Program-made: the position numbers and the translations under genes
Origin: Rhyacophila brunnea
Lineage: Eukaryota; Arthropoda; Insecta; Trichoptera; Rhyacophilidae
Direction: 5' to 3'
NCBI GenBank assembly: GCA_022495005.1
Contig: JAGYXB010001578.1
Location: 124,001-188,000, forward strand
DNA: 64,000 bases
Part shown: in pieces, positions 40,301 through 51,000 of the stretch
Layout of the letters: each line of letters begins with the position of its first letter
Position numbering within the stretch: position 1 is the first letter of the stretch
Notes under the pieces: generated by a model
What the model saw: only the letters and a program-made list of their open reading frames with translations
The model's database searches: none
What the model was told of the DNA's origin: nothing

Positions 40301-43300
40301 CTAACGTTTCTCAACTGCTTTCATCGTTGCATCACCGACAAGATATTTAGTGCGAAATGACGCGTGTTTAGTTGTAAAGTGTCTCTCTAAATTTGAATGC
40401 GCCAATTTTTTCCGACAAATAATAATATTGGTCGGTAGGCCATTTAAGTTTTGAATAAACGCAAAAGTCTCGGTCCATTCAACATTAAATTCATGGTTTT
40501 CGTCTTCCGTTTTACTTTGCTTCATTTTTGTAAGCATGTCAAATAGGGCAGAGGGCATTTGTGGAAGAGCCGCACTCAAGGGGCCAAAGAGCCGCATGTG
40601 GCTCGCGAGCCTCGGTTTGCCGACCACTGACCTAAGTGATAGGTAGGGGGCCGCCAAAGATCCTGGACGGAGGGCCCGCTTCAGGATTTGGGGGCCATGG
40701 AAATCACTACTTATATACTTTTATTCAAATATCTATCCCTATGATGTTTTTTCAATTTTATTTTTTCAATTTTAGTTGTTTTATTTGTATATTATGTTTG
40801 TTTGTTTAATTTTTTTATGCGCTTCTTGGCATAGGAAAAGTTGCTTTAAATGATATTTGAATACTATTTTCCTTAGTAGGTAAGAAGTTTGGCAAGAAGT
40901 GAGTTCTGGCACCTTTGTTTTTTTTAAACCCTGGGTAGGCATATCAACTTGGACACTAAAGACGCACCTAGCGCGTAACGATTAGGTGGCCAATCGATAT
41001 AATTAGCTTACTATTTAAATGTGGTAAGGTGAGTTAGGGTAAGTGCGGCATATAAATTGACTAGATGAACTTTAAGCTGATGTTGAACTTTACACGATTG
41101 TAATATCTTTTCGAAATTTTTGTTGACTGTTCACCAATAATCTATTTTTCGGCTACCATATTCATTAGATCTAAATGTTGCATGAATAATTATAATAAAA
41201 ACGTTTTAAGAAAACAAGACGAGTAGACGCTATTACCCCCGCATATGGGGTAAGAGCATCTAGTTAAATTATTTCTCATAATTATTACCAGTCGAAAAAT
41301 ATATCAACCTCAGGATAATATAATATTTTAAGTGCAACATTTTCATTGTTTATGGTGGTAAATTTCCTGAGGGAACAGAAGATATTAAATGAAATCAAAA
41401 AAGTTGGGTAAGTGCGGCATATGTAGCACTAGTGATGTAACTGTGGTAAAATAAAATAGATAACTCGTTATTTTTTTAAATTACTTATTAATTAATTAAA
41501 ATACATAATTTTTTATCTTCATTACTATGAGAATGTCAATAATTCACAGATTTTTATCACAGATAAATATCATTTGACAATATTATTATATGTATATATA
41601 TTTTTTAATATTACTATAAAATCAAAATTCTAATACAATCCAATCCATTCCAATTAAACTCAAATAAGTAATTATTATAAGGTACTACCAGGTCTATGGT
41701 CCACGTATGTTTTTATAATAATCTGACAGAATATAAAAAAAGTCCGATTGAAATAAAATGCAAAAATATATATATACCATTGTTTAAATAATAACTATAA
41801 TTATATCATATGTTTTTAGATTTTTTTATTAATATATAATTACAGTGACATCTAGATAAGATACCTCGAAGATTCATTTAAATTGGATTGTAATTGGAAT
41901 TAGATTCTGATATAATTTTGACCTATATGCTTTGTAATTCGGGGAATATGACGGGGGATATGGGATGACATCCCACTTAAGTACTACATGATTAATTGTA
42001 ATGATAACAGTGTAGTTATGTTATTATATACCTATGTAAAGCAAAATAGCAAAATAAGTCACAGAAAACAAGGAAAAATGTCAAATGATATTGTATTACC
42101 GCGATGTGATGATGTATCAGCCTTTATAATAGGTGGTGCAGTATTTCCGTATAATTCCAAATTTAAACTATAGAAATGCTCTGATTTGCTGCAGTCCACT
42201 TCGTCGACTCTTTCGCATACCCTAGTCTCCTGAAAATGAACAAAAAGAACATCGAATGAAACTGACATTATAAAAAAACAAGTTTCAGTTTTTGATATGC
42301 AGACGACTGCAGCTCACTGTTTAAGTATCACTGCTCGCAAACAGTTTGCTCGTTACGGTATCAATATTTTCCTCTAAAATACCTATTTTAAAGATTTGCA
42401 ACAATGTGAGAAATTTGTATAAAATTCGCAGATCAATCTATCAATACACGAATAATACTAATTCTGATGGATGTATCGTAGGGTTAAGCAGTTCATGCAA
42501 TTCTTAGGGGCAGCAAATAAAGGAAGAATACAAATACGTATATACAGTTGGGTTCGTAGAAAGGGTATTCATTGTTTTGCTAGTAGATGTCAGTGGCGAG
42601 GGGTGGAGGTAGGCTGTTAAGATTCGACATAAATAATGCACACTAAACTTTGTCAGAAATAATAAAGTGAGAATTTTTTAACATTGAACCAATAATACAA
42701 TTTACAGATGGTGCTGGTTAGTTTTTAAAATTCAATTAAACCCTGCCTAAACCAAACCATAATAGTTTAGGTGTGATATAGGCGATCCTACCAAAATAGT
42801 GCACACTTTTTCAGTCATACTTTTTTGTTTTCGTTAAATTTAAAATACATATTATTACAGATGGTGTTGGATAATTTTTTTTACTTCATTAAACCAAACC
42901 ATAATCGATAAAAAATATTTAATAGGTAAACGAATATTTTTTTGACTAATATCTATTATGGCTTGGATTAGGCAGGATTTAATTGAATTTTAAAAACTAA
43001 CAAACACTATCTACACATTGTAGTTTTGGTTCAATAAAAACAAATATCGGGCTGACTGATAAAGTTTAGTGTGCACTGTATATGTGGGATCTTAACAGCC
43101 TAGCTCCACTCTTCACCACTGGTAGATATACATAATATCGGAAAGAATACATGACGATAGTTAATAATAAATAACGTAGTAGGCATTATATTTAAATAAA
43201 CATTGGAACTGAAAACGGAAGGCAGCGACGTAATTTTATTATTTCATCATTGGAAATATTTATCCGGACAATAATTGTTGATTTTAATGACAAGAAATAT

Positions 43301-46169
43301 TCAAAACAGTCAATACAAATAAAGTATTGACACACTTGATATTATAAGATACTACTAAAAAACATATAATCTCACTTCATAATATGGAATGAATGGTGAA
43401 AAAAGCGAGTTTATAACACTAATTTTTATGCATATATAATTGTAGATAATCAGAAAAAAACCACGATCGTAGGTATATGTGAGTTGCTAAATATACGAAA
43501 AATAATATCTAAAATTAGTACAGATTTGATTGAATAACTGCATGGAAATAAGTCGTAATATTGGATATAACGTTATGTCCGGTATTTTATAATTTGTGAT
43601 TACAAAAAATTCATGCCTTCCCCACGTACCTGATCGAAAACGGTGCCATTGAGGCATAGGAACTTGATGTCCATAGGCTCTTCCAATTGACCTATGGTGC
43701 AGACGTGGAACATCTGGCAGTCCGTCTCCAAGTCTGCGTAATAACCTCCGATCACCTTTCCCGTGCAAGAAAAGTTTGTCTCAGGAAGGTTGTCGAAGTC
43801 CAGGTACTGGAATCAAAAGCACATGACTATATAATTATACGTTCCACTTTGTAAGTTCGCCTTCTAATGATGCTGCTAGAGCCATCCACGAGTTGCATGG
43901 TTGACAATATAGAAATAGTGAGCGTGGCATTTGACCCTATGCAAGAATTACAGTACATATTATATCCTTACACCCACGATGGCCGCGCGGCTTAAACGTC
44001 GGCCTATAGTGTCGTGGGTCCCAGGTTCGAATCCTGGGTCTGACAAATACACACATTGTTTTTAAATTCGTGTTTGAGTCAGAGTATGGACTTAATAAGT
44101 TGAGCAATTACTGGCTGATATCCATTTCTCGTAAAAACAAAATCTGTTAATACAAACCTCCACTACCACCCATATGATCCTAATAGGATCGGACATGGTC
44201 GAAAAAAATCCTATAAACACAAAGTATCAGCGTTGCCAACTTATCATATAGGAATATATGAATATTCCTATTTGAATAGCTAGCATAACACGCATCTGGT
44301 GTATTTTTAAACCACAATTTCAAATTTCCCATAGAAACGCAAGAATATTTCACCAGATTTGCTTGAAAATCAACGTGCTGGCGTTTAATACATGATTATT
44401 ATGTGTTGCCAATAATACTAGGAGTATAGTATATTTATACTATAGTTTTAATAAAAGAGATCAACGATCTCAACGGTTTTTTTTTAATTTCTGGGTGAAA
44501 AGAAAAATTGGCCGAAAGAGCTAAAAAAAATCTTTGTTCTAGTGAAAATAATTATGACTTATTTTTTCCAAATGCTAATTTCTCTTTAAATTTTTATTTT
44601 GAGAAAATTTAGTATTTTTCTTCCATCTAGAATATTATATAACTCTATTTGGCATATTTTAGTGAATGATAGTTTGGCAATTAACATCAAAAGGTTTGAT
44701 TTAGAGCCTAAGTAGTTTCTTTAAGATTCCAATACCCGCAATATTATGTTTTACCTGACACTTGATATAAAGTGATTATATGGGATATTCATGAAAAAAT
44801 ATCTTCAAAAATTTGTATAATTCTGACGTTTAACAATTCTCTCCTTTCTTATGTGACTATTCTCAGCAGTACCTATGACTTCAATATAGGTAGCTCTCAA
44901 CCTTTTCCTAATGGAAGAGTAGCGTGAGTATCTCACTCATCTCAGTAGCGTGAAAACAATTAATGAAATACAAATGCACTTCGATGTTTTTATGAACATG
45001 CTTTATCAAAACGTTCGTGACTATTGCGTGATTTTGTAAAAAATATACAGGTAATGAATATTTTCTGAAAGTACAATTTAAATTATTGAAATAATCGAGG
45101 TAAAAGCAAAACACGAAGTAGGTACCAACCTAATATCTATATACATTCATTGTTGGTAAGTATGTGTTTAAAGGTTTAAACAGGTGTAAGTAGGTATTAT
45201 TATCGATATATAATATACAATTATTTGACAAAAAGTAATAATGGAATGTAATCAAATGCAATAATGAAGGTGATCTAGTTTTTTTAAGAATCGAACCTGT
45301 AAAGCGTTTTTTGTGCGACCTCATAGAAACGTTAATTCAAAACACATCATGCACCCAATAATAATAATGATTTGCACTACCTGTGATATATTTATATGTC
45401 ACATTTTTAACATTTGGTACACATCCATATTTTATTATACGGCTTTGGACATCTAGTATCATATTTTGGCATATTAACAAATATTTAAGTATGTATATCA
45501 ATTTGTAGGCAGAATAACTCAATTTGGGATTTTTTATTCGTACAAACATTTTGGCATACAGCAACACTCGTTACACGTAAAACAAAATAAATTATGTAAA
45601 GAATAAAACTGGTTTCTTTGAAAAATAGTCTGGTTCAATAAAAATAACATTTTAAATCCCAACTCATTAAAACAGCTGTTATATGAATTCGTAAAAAAAT
45701 AAGCGATATATTATTTAAACGGACTGAGTGTTTGTATAGGTACATTTACTACTAAATAGTCAGTTAGATAATTTAAGCAAATTCCAAGATTCTAAAATGT
45801 TGAATACATTGTGTTACCAACCATTTTTTAAAAACAGGAATGATTCTGATTGATCTATGATGCTATTGGCCTTTTAAACGTTTAGTTTTTCTTAAATACG
45901 TTTGCTGGTGGGGCTAAAAACTGTGAGTAAATTAAGACTGTTATTGATGATTGCTTCAATATTCCTTATTTACTAGAAGGTTTTACCAAAAGTATATGTA
46001 TGGATATGTATGTATTATGATTTGATGGGATAAAATTATTTACCCAATATTATAAAAGTTTTTTTTTGTAAATTATGAAAAATGAATTAGTTATCATTTA
46101 CCCCTGGTTCAGCTGACTCGGAGATGCAAAATTCATTTTGGAATATGAATAGAAGTAGCCACAGCCAAA
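32058..46169 (-). CDS. Secreted chitin-binding protein, CBM14 domain at each end, four exons seen
   Basis: Exons in transcript order are 46169-46102, 43806-43630, 42229-42100 and 34387-32058. They join in phase and give about 900 residues. Exon one encodes a signal-peptide core, WLWLLLFIFQNEFCISESA. Exons two and three form a complete peritrophin-A/CBM14 domain with six cysteines: FSCTGKVIGGYYADLETDC, HVC, FLC, RVC and VDC. Its FSC-GK-GYYAD-E-DCQ-FHVC pattern is typical of insect CPAP/obstructor-type cuticle proteins. The 776-codon last exon opens with an acidic stretch and a Thr run. It continues as a Ser/Thr/Asn/Gln-rich, probably disordered and O-glycosylated spacer. It ends in a second six-cysteine CBM14 (FSCKGKKYYKFYPDKTDC to NDCEN). 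A basic RNRSKRSNKKH segment is a possible furin site. The likely role is binding chitin in cuticle, trachea or gut lining. The first codon seen is split, so at least one start exon lies beyond 46169 and was not found. Confidence 0.88.
34388..35824. other. Intron segment of the chitin-binding gene
   Basis: This is the first part, in coordinates, of the 7.7-kb intron 34388-42099. Two similar direct segments occur at about 34900-34945 and 35384-35425 (GGCACCTAGCGGAAAAA-like and GGCGCCTCTAACGGCGAAAA-like). This suggests remnants of one repeat family. A C-run lies at 35766-35777. Confidence 0.4.
35825..36555. mobile_element. hAT family A copy, left member of composite
   Basis: Starts CAGTGACGTCCCATGGGGGT and ends CTAGGGACGTCACTG, inverted. 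The first 100 bp match 21604-21700 and 38359-38460 closely (GGCAGATTGAGCGT, GGGGGCGGC, CGAAGGGCGGCA). The interior is non-coding. Confidence 0.87.
36565..36700 (+). repeat. hAT family B fragment, 5' part
   Basis: Begins CATGACCCCCTCAACGAGGGG nine bases after the family A right end. It matches the copy at 47638 through the GAGATAAAC and GAATTTTATTTTAT words. A later block of the same family (GTTTCCTAATAAAAATGA and GCGAAGGG) reappears at about 38270-38325. The copy therefore seems split by about 1.5 kb of inserted sequence. Confidence 0.65.
36790..36862 (-). repeat. tRNA-like SINE head or tRNA pseudogene, Ile(GAT)-like
   Basis: On the minus strand there is an anticodon arm TTCGG-CTGATAA-CCGAA, giving anticodon GAT, and a box B GGTTCGAATC. 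The D-arm is approximate, the T-stem does not pair properly and no acceptor stem closes. It is therefore a tRNA-derived sequence rather than a functional tRNA-Ile gene. Confidence 0.6.
38359..38867. mobile_element. hAT family A copy, right member of composite
   Basis: Starts CAGTGACGTCCTGTGGGGGT and ends TTTAGGGACATCACTG. It shares the 5' block and the 3' GGGGCGGTATTCTG and GGGGCGGCATTTTGT words with its relatives. The immediate left flank has no matching duplication; the right flank pairs instead with the left flank of 35825. Confidence 0.87.
39837..40629 (-). mobile_element. hAT element with CAGTGGTCGGCAAAC ends, nested
   Basis: The left end is CAGTGGTCGGCAAACTCATT. The right end reads in reverse as CAGTGGTCGGCAAACCGAGG, followed by GCTCGCGAGCCACATG. 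Identical flanks ACCTAAGT lie at 39829-39836 and 40630-40637. The minus strand keeps the start of a transposase. A relative with the same end type lies at 46636-47498. Confidence 0.95.
40301..40558 (-). pseudogene. hAT transposase N-terminus (ZBED/EPM2AIP1-like), truncated
   Basis: A minus-strand frame of about 85 codons contains VEWTETFAFIQNLNGLPT, IIICRKKLAHS, then NLERHFTTKHASFRTKY. This is the pattern W-E-F-FI-G-P-C--C---LA-NL-RHF--KH that opens ZBED5/EPM2AIP1-type hAT transposases and contains their BED-like zinc finger. The first zinc Cys is replaced by Ile and a few residues are missing before NLERHF, so zinc binding is doubtful. The frame stops soon after; the catalytic domain is absent. 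The frame is open upstream through the element end, but the likely start is MPSALFDML at 40558. Confidence 0.82.
40700..42099. other. Intron segment with repeated GGGTAAGTGCGGCATAT words
   Basis: This is the rest of the intron before the CBM14 exon. A 17-bp word GGGTAAGTGCGGCATAT occurs at about 41037 and again at about 41406, in the same orientation. A near-palindrome TTACCCCCGCATATGGGGTA lies between them at 41233. The pieces look like parts of an unrecognised repeat. Confidence 0.5.
42100..42229 (-). CDS. Exon: end of first CBM14 domain
   Basis: The exon supplies ETRVCERVDEVDC, the last two cysteines of the first CBM14 domain, then SKSEHFYSLNLELYGN and a short linker. The acceptor is TTTTCAG and the donor CGCG-GTAATA. 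It leaves one base (G), which the last exon completes. Confidence 0.88.
42591..43121. mobile_element. Fold-back hAT-type element
   Basis: Ends are CAGTGGCGAGGGGTGGAGGT and, read in reverse from the right, CAGTGGTGAAGAGTGGAGCT. Flanks GTAGATGT and GTAGATAT match at seven of eight bases. The symmetry continues far inward: GGCTGTTAAGAT, CACACTAAACTTT, TTTAAAATTCAATTAAA and CCTGCCTAA-type blocks all recur inverted. The whole element is therefore close to one long palindrome. It lies in the intron between the two halves of the CBM14 domain. Confidence 0.9.
43630..43806 (-). CDS. Exon: first CBM14 domain, N-terminal two thirds
   Basis: The exon is 59 codons in phase 0 at both sides, with acceptor GATTCCAG and donor CAG-GTACGT. 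It reads YLDFDNLPETNFSCTGKV, then IGGYYADLETDCQMFHVC, and later FLCLNGTVFDQ. This gives four of the six domain cysteines and the aromatic residues (YY, FH) typical of chitin-binding faces. Confidence 0.93.
43970..44215 (+). repeat. tRNA-derived SINE in intron
   Basis: The head contains box A GATGGCCGCGCGGCTTAAACG and a perfect T-arm CCCAGG-TTCGAAT-CCTGGG with box B. A body of about 160 bp follows (TCTGACAAATACACACATTG onward). It has no closed acceptor stem and continues past the tRNA length, so it is a SINE. No clear tail or duplication was fixed. Confidence 0.75.
44216..46101. other. Remaining intron sequence, nothing assignable
   Basis: AT-rich intron between the CBM14 exon and the signal-peptide exon. 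Several short frames on the minus strand have no motifs and no splice support. Confidence 0.5.
46102..46169 (-). CDS. Exon: signal-peptide core of the chitin-binding protein
   Basis: The exon is 68 bp with acceptor ATTTTTCAG and donor GGG-GTAAAT. It encodes WLWLLLFIFQNEFCISESAEPG, a hydrophobic core followed by a plausible cleavage region near CISESA. It leaves phase 0, matching the next exon. The codon before TGG is split, so an upstream exon must supply the start codon. Confidence 0.72.
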
Positions 46170-46635
46170 CTGAAAAATAAATGAAAACAAAATAAGTAAC
46201 ATGCTTTATTCAAATACTATATTGCGAAAGGTTTGATGGAGGTGTAGGGAGTGCAAAACATAGATAACACATTAATAACCTTGTATAAAGACAGAAGGGA
46301 TGGTTCAAATAAACTAAAATATGTAGTCATAACATAAATCATAAACATAGGAATCAGATTGAAAACGGTGAGATGCTGTCTTTTCGGTTATACTGTTCGG
46401 AGTGAAGGTATAGATACTCACATAATCAGTGTTGAGAAAACTCAAAACTTTCGAAATCTGGCTGTATGATACGTATGGTGCATATTAAGGATGATAAAGG
46501 TCGAAGAAATAACCAAAGAAGTAAAAACTAGAAATTTAGCATACTTTGATTATATCATACTGCATTCTAAGAGATATAAATGTCTGCATCCTATCATTCA
46601 ACGGAAGATTTTGTCATAAGAAGGTCGCCCTAGCT

Positions 46636-47498
46636 CAGGGGTCGGCAAACCGCGACTCGCGAGCCGCATGTGGCTCTTTGGGTATTGGCGTGCGGCTATT
46701 TGCTAAATTTCCAATTTTTACAAAAACTTTTGCAAAATTCACAATTTTTTGTCATTGATTTGTACACTTATTATATTATATAATGGCATTATCGCGAGCC
46801 TAATTTTTCCTCCGTGATGGTTGATGCAAAAAGATATGATTGTTGTTGTTTTAAATCCGCCCATTGCAAAAGTCGTCAAACCAAATTTTTCTCCATTTGG
46901 TATTGACACGAGCACTTTTAAAATACAATTTTATTGGTGGATTTAACAAGCAAATAGTTATGGAGCTCAACATTTGTAGGTCTTGCCACCAAAATTGAGG
47001 ATTTGGAGAGAAAAAAATTTCACAACACAAGTGGGGCGCTCTAAAAAATCTACATAAGGTAGATACTACGATTTTTAATACATATTATGGAATAGCTTTC
47101 TGAACTCATATTCGAGACTACATAATAATATGTATGTGAACAATCGTTTTCAAACATGAACAATATAAATAGCATTTAGAGAACCCAAATAACTGATGAG
47201 AATTTTTTGGAGTCGCGCCTGAAATTAAAAACTACAAGTTACATACCAAACATACACACTCTCCAAAGAAATGCAAGGAAGGTCACTGTTCACATTAGTT
47301 TTAAGGAATGCGTAAAAATTGTATGTACTTAATTCATATTCTGTAAAATTTATATTTATAATGTCAACAATAAAAATATATATTATTAAGTATTTACGTT
47401 AGTTTTATTCGGGAAATCTTCTTCACTTAATAAATAAGTAATTATAAAATGTGCCACTCATATTTGGCTCTTTTGGTTCAAGACTTTGCCGACCCCTG
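46636..47498. mobile_element. hAT element with CAGGGGTCGGCAAA ends
   Basis: The left end is CAGGGGTCGGCAAACCGCGA, then CTCGCGAGCCGCATGTGGCT. The right end reads in reverse as CAGGGGTCGGCAAAGTCTTG. Identical flanks CCCTAGCT lie at 46628-46635 and 47499-47506. It is related by its ends to 39837-40629. No transposase domain was recognised inside. Confidence 0.95.
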
Positions 47499-47637
47499 CC
47501 CTAGCTTATAGATAGACTGACTTGAGCTCAGCACTTTATCCCTGATTAGAGCAGCAAAAGTAAGAGAAATGTCAATATTATCACAAACGTCTCATAATGA
47601 ATATAGCACCGAAACAAGACGTGTTGAGAGTGTAAGT
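47499..47637. other. Short spacer between two hAT elements
   Basis: Non-repetitive spacer; the last bases GTGTAAGT would be the left target site of the family B copy that follows. Confidence 0.4.
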
Positions 47638-48021
47638 CATGGCCCCCACAAGGAGGGGCTGATAGGGCTCTAGCTTGGGGGCCCGGCGTGGATAGTTAAG
47701 TGAGATAAATACAAACCACAAATTTTCTCCAATAATAAGAAAAATCGCCTGCGGCGCTATTAGACGACTAGAATTTTATTTTATTTTTACTTTTAGTGTT
47801 TCCTAACTAATAAAATGACTGTTTATCAAACATGTGCGAAGGGCGCAAATACCAAAAATCGCTAAAAAAATACATGGAATACGATTCATTTTACACGGAA
47901 CCCTGTAGTTCAGAATATCATTTGGGAAAAACTATTGTAGAACATTACACTGCCTTTAACCTTAGCGATAGGCTGGGGGGGGGGCGCCAAATATCGTAGC
48001 CTAGGGGCCCGCTTCAGGATG
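47638..48021 (+). mobile_element. hAT family B copy, right end lost
   Basis: Starts CATGGCCCCCACAAGGAGGGG and follows family B through CTTTAACCTTAGCGATAGG and GGGGCCCGCTTCAGGATG. The expected terminal GGGGGCCATG is missing, so the copy is truncated and its target duplication cannot be checked. Confidence 0.82.
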
Positions 48022-51000
48022 TTTATGTTTATATTTGGCGCATATGGCAACACAATGTGGTTGGTTATTTGGGCATCGCTCATTGAGAAAATTCATATGT
48101 TGAATCAATATGTTTTAATTTGTTACAAGGCATTTTCCAAGGCAATGTGTTAAGAAAATTGATTAACACCAATCATTTTTGGTCATTTTAAATATTATGT
48201 AATTATCTTATAAACCAATACAGTTTGAAGTATAATAATAGTAAGAACATTAATGTGACAGTTTTTTTTGGTAACGAATGATACATAGTTGATGAAGGAT
48301 ACACACTATTCGTTAAATGATCCGTAATCCACCTGCGACCCAAGCGTAAGTCGTAAAATTAAAAATATTACACGTTTTGTTAAATTTGAATTTCTAGTGT
48401 ACTAAATTAAAAATAATCGTTTTTTAACATTATTTTCGTGCTGGGATAATTAATATTCATCGGAATGATTTATTTTTTTGAGTGTAAAAGTAATTTTATT
48501 ATTATAACAGGTGCAATTATTGCGTCTTTTCTCCACCAATTTTATTGACGAATATAGGAGTCTTGCGGAGAATTTTTTCATTCAAGTAGTAAATTGCTAT
48601 AATTTAATGTATCATAGATCTAATTTCGAATTGAATCGAAAAAAGCAAAGTTGGATATGTAAAAACATATTATTGGGATATAGATAGTATAAAAAACAGA
48701 CGTTTCTCGCTTATATTTATTTAATATTTCAAAACATTTCTATTAACAGAATCATATTTTGTGTTATTTATAAAATATTTACTAAGAAAAATACTGTCTC
48801 GAAACACTGCATTTTTTGTGTTTTGCTCAAGTTTTCTCTTAAAACTTTCTTTTGTATATTGTAGGGTTATTTTTTATGGTTCAATGTATGAAATAAATAT
48901 ACTGTTATTGGTAATTACTATTTATCAGCCCACTTCTCTAGAAGGAATGTCGTATGGACTGAATAACGGTGAGTAAATTAATTCAAAGACCTTTAACATT
49001 ACGCAACGGATATAGGTATTAATAAGCTTAGCGCGGATTTGCTAATTGCAGATTAATAATTTATTGTAACATCGTATCGACAAGGATTCGCTGTTACAGA
49101 ATAATCCCGAGAATGCGGTAACATTGCTGGTGAAATTCAATCCATCGAATACTGAACATCAGATCTGAAATGTCAATTGTATCATTTATAAAGAACACTC
49201 GCGACATTTGAATTAGAATCTGTGCGTCATAATGATTGTATCGTATGATTTCATAATCAGCATACTTCAAAAGGCATTTTGAACTATTACTGTCGTCAAT
49301 GTCATCTAGTTACCAGCTGGAATTATTTCATATTATTATTTGATACCAGCTAGTCTTTGGTCTCATACAATTTTAGCAGTAACAAAATATTGAGGCTGAA
49401 ACTAGATCAAAATTTACCCCAGTTTTCACTTAAGTTTTGGTCACCCTGTCTATATTAATATAAAATTGGACAAAAGAAAACATGGACAATACCTAATTCA
49501 GTTTCAGTTTGGTCTGTAACGATCTGTGTGGGTAGTCCAGTCATGCGTAGCTTAGGGATGGAATACATTCTAAGGGTGGCAAAATGCGAATGCTGCAAAG
49601 GTAGATTTAGTGGAGATGAGATTTTTTTGCTAGCTATGGTGACATGATGCTGACATGGTCTTATAATTTTGATCGCTAATGATTACGAATGACCTTTTTT
49701 TTCAATTTTCATCGCAATCGTCCACTTAAGATATGCAAAAATAATAAAATGTAGTAGATAGGTAATGAATTCACATTATATTGAGGGGCGGTATTCTGAG
49801 CCTGCTTAAGGGCGTCCGTTTGGATAGGGACGTTAATAAGACGGAAGAAAACAATGAAATATAAAAAAATATTATGCATGTCATATTTTAAACATTCATC
49901 TGAAAGCTTACTTAAAATTGTGTAGTTTAAAATGAAAACGGGTTAATTAAAATAAAACATGTTTATTATATTATTAATCCATATAATTTTATTACGATCA
50001 GGATTGATTTCGTTTGCTTAGGCGGAAATTTTCAACTGATTTAAAAAAAATATATACAACTTACTAATATTAAAATATACATACCTACATGGTACATGAC
50101 ATGTTTTTATATATGAATTATATATATCGATTTGTCCGTCGAAGCCTCAGCGAGCCAAACCGGTAATGATTATAATAAATCACTGTGGATTAAAGAATAT
50201 AATAATACTTAATAAGTATATCATATTTATTATTATAGGATATGGTGATATTTTATTAGGTACCGACATAATCCACACCTTTTCACAAATTTAATGCTTG
50301 ACGGAGTGAACAAGTCACCAAAACGTAAAGGAATTCTAAATAATATTATTTACTTACCCAAATGTAGCTCAAAAGCTCGATAAGCTTTCGGTTGGAAGTC
50401 TGTATACCGAAAATCGCTTTTAAAGAAATACGAAGTCAAAATTGTAGTAGGTATATCAATATATTATATGATTCAATTTTGATCTTGACTGTTACATAAA
50501 CCCAAATGGAATGTTTTGATATTTAATAAAGTGGTGTCCTCGACCGTAACCTCGAAATCGAAATTATTACTGACGAAAAAATGTGAGGTGCGCCATATTT
50601 CCATATTATTAACTGCCATACTACTATGTTGTTAACAATTTAATATTTGCCATACCTAGGTGTGTACCTATCTACCGTATTCAAATTCAAGCAACCTATT
50701 CATTTGAGAAACTAACCAAACGTTACAAATTGTTTATTGCCATAAACATAAACATTAGATATCGATTTAATTATAGACTTCTGTAACTTTTTATATAGAT
50801 GTACTCTGATCTAGACGAAGTGTTTTTTTGTTTTTAAAAATCGAACTACGGAGGCGCCATGTAAAGTGGCGCCATTTACATATTGGCTGTTTTGGTTCAT
50901 AGAGATGCGCGATGTTTACATCAGAAAATAATTTTAATGCACGATGTTATCTATATACACGATTAGAAACAGATAAATACCACACAAATTAAAATTAAAT

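Larger units (their letters stand above)
39569..40699. mobile_element. hAT family B element carrying a second hAT
   Basis: Ends are CATGGCCCCCACAAAGGGG on the left and TTGGGGGCCATG on the right. Identical 8-bp flanks GAAATCAC lie at 39561-39568 and 40700-40707. With the insert 39837-40629 and its duplication removed, the element would be about 330 bp. This is the copy that best defines family B ends. Confidence 0.94.

Noticed and set aside
43970..44045. A functional tRNA gene
   Set aside because: The T-arm is perfect, but no acceptor stem closes and similarity continues into a long body, so a SINE fits better.
48950..48976. A 27-bp exon between TTCTCTAG and a strong GTGAGTAA donor
   Set aside because: Good splice signals alone are common by chance; no in-phase neighbour on the plus strand was found.
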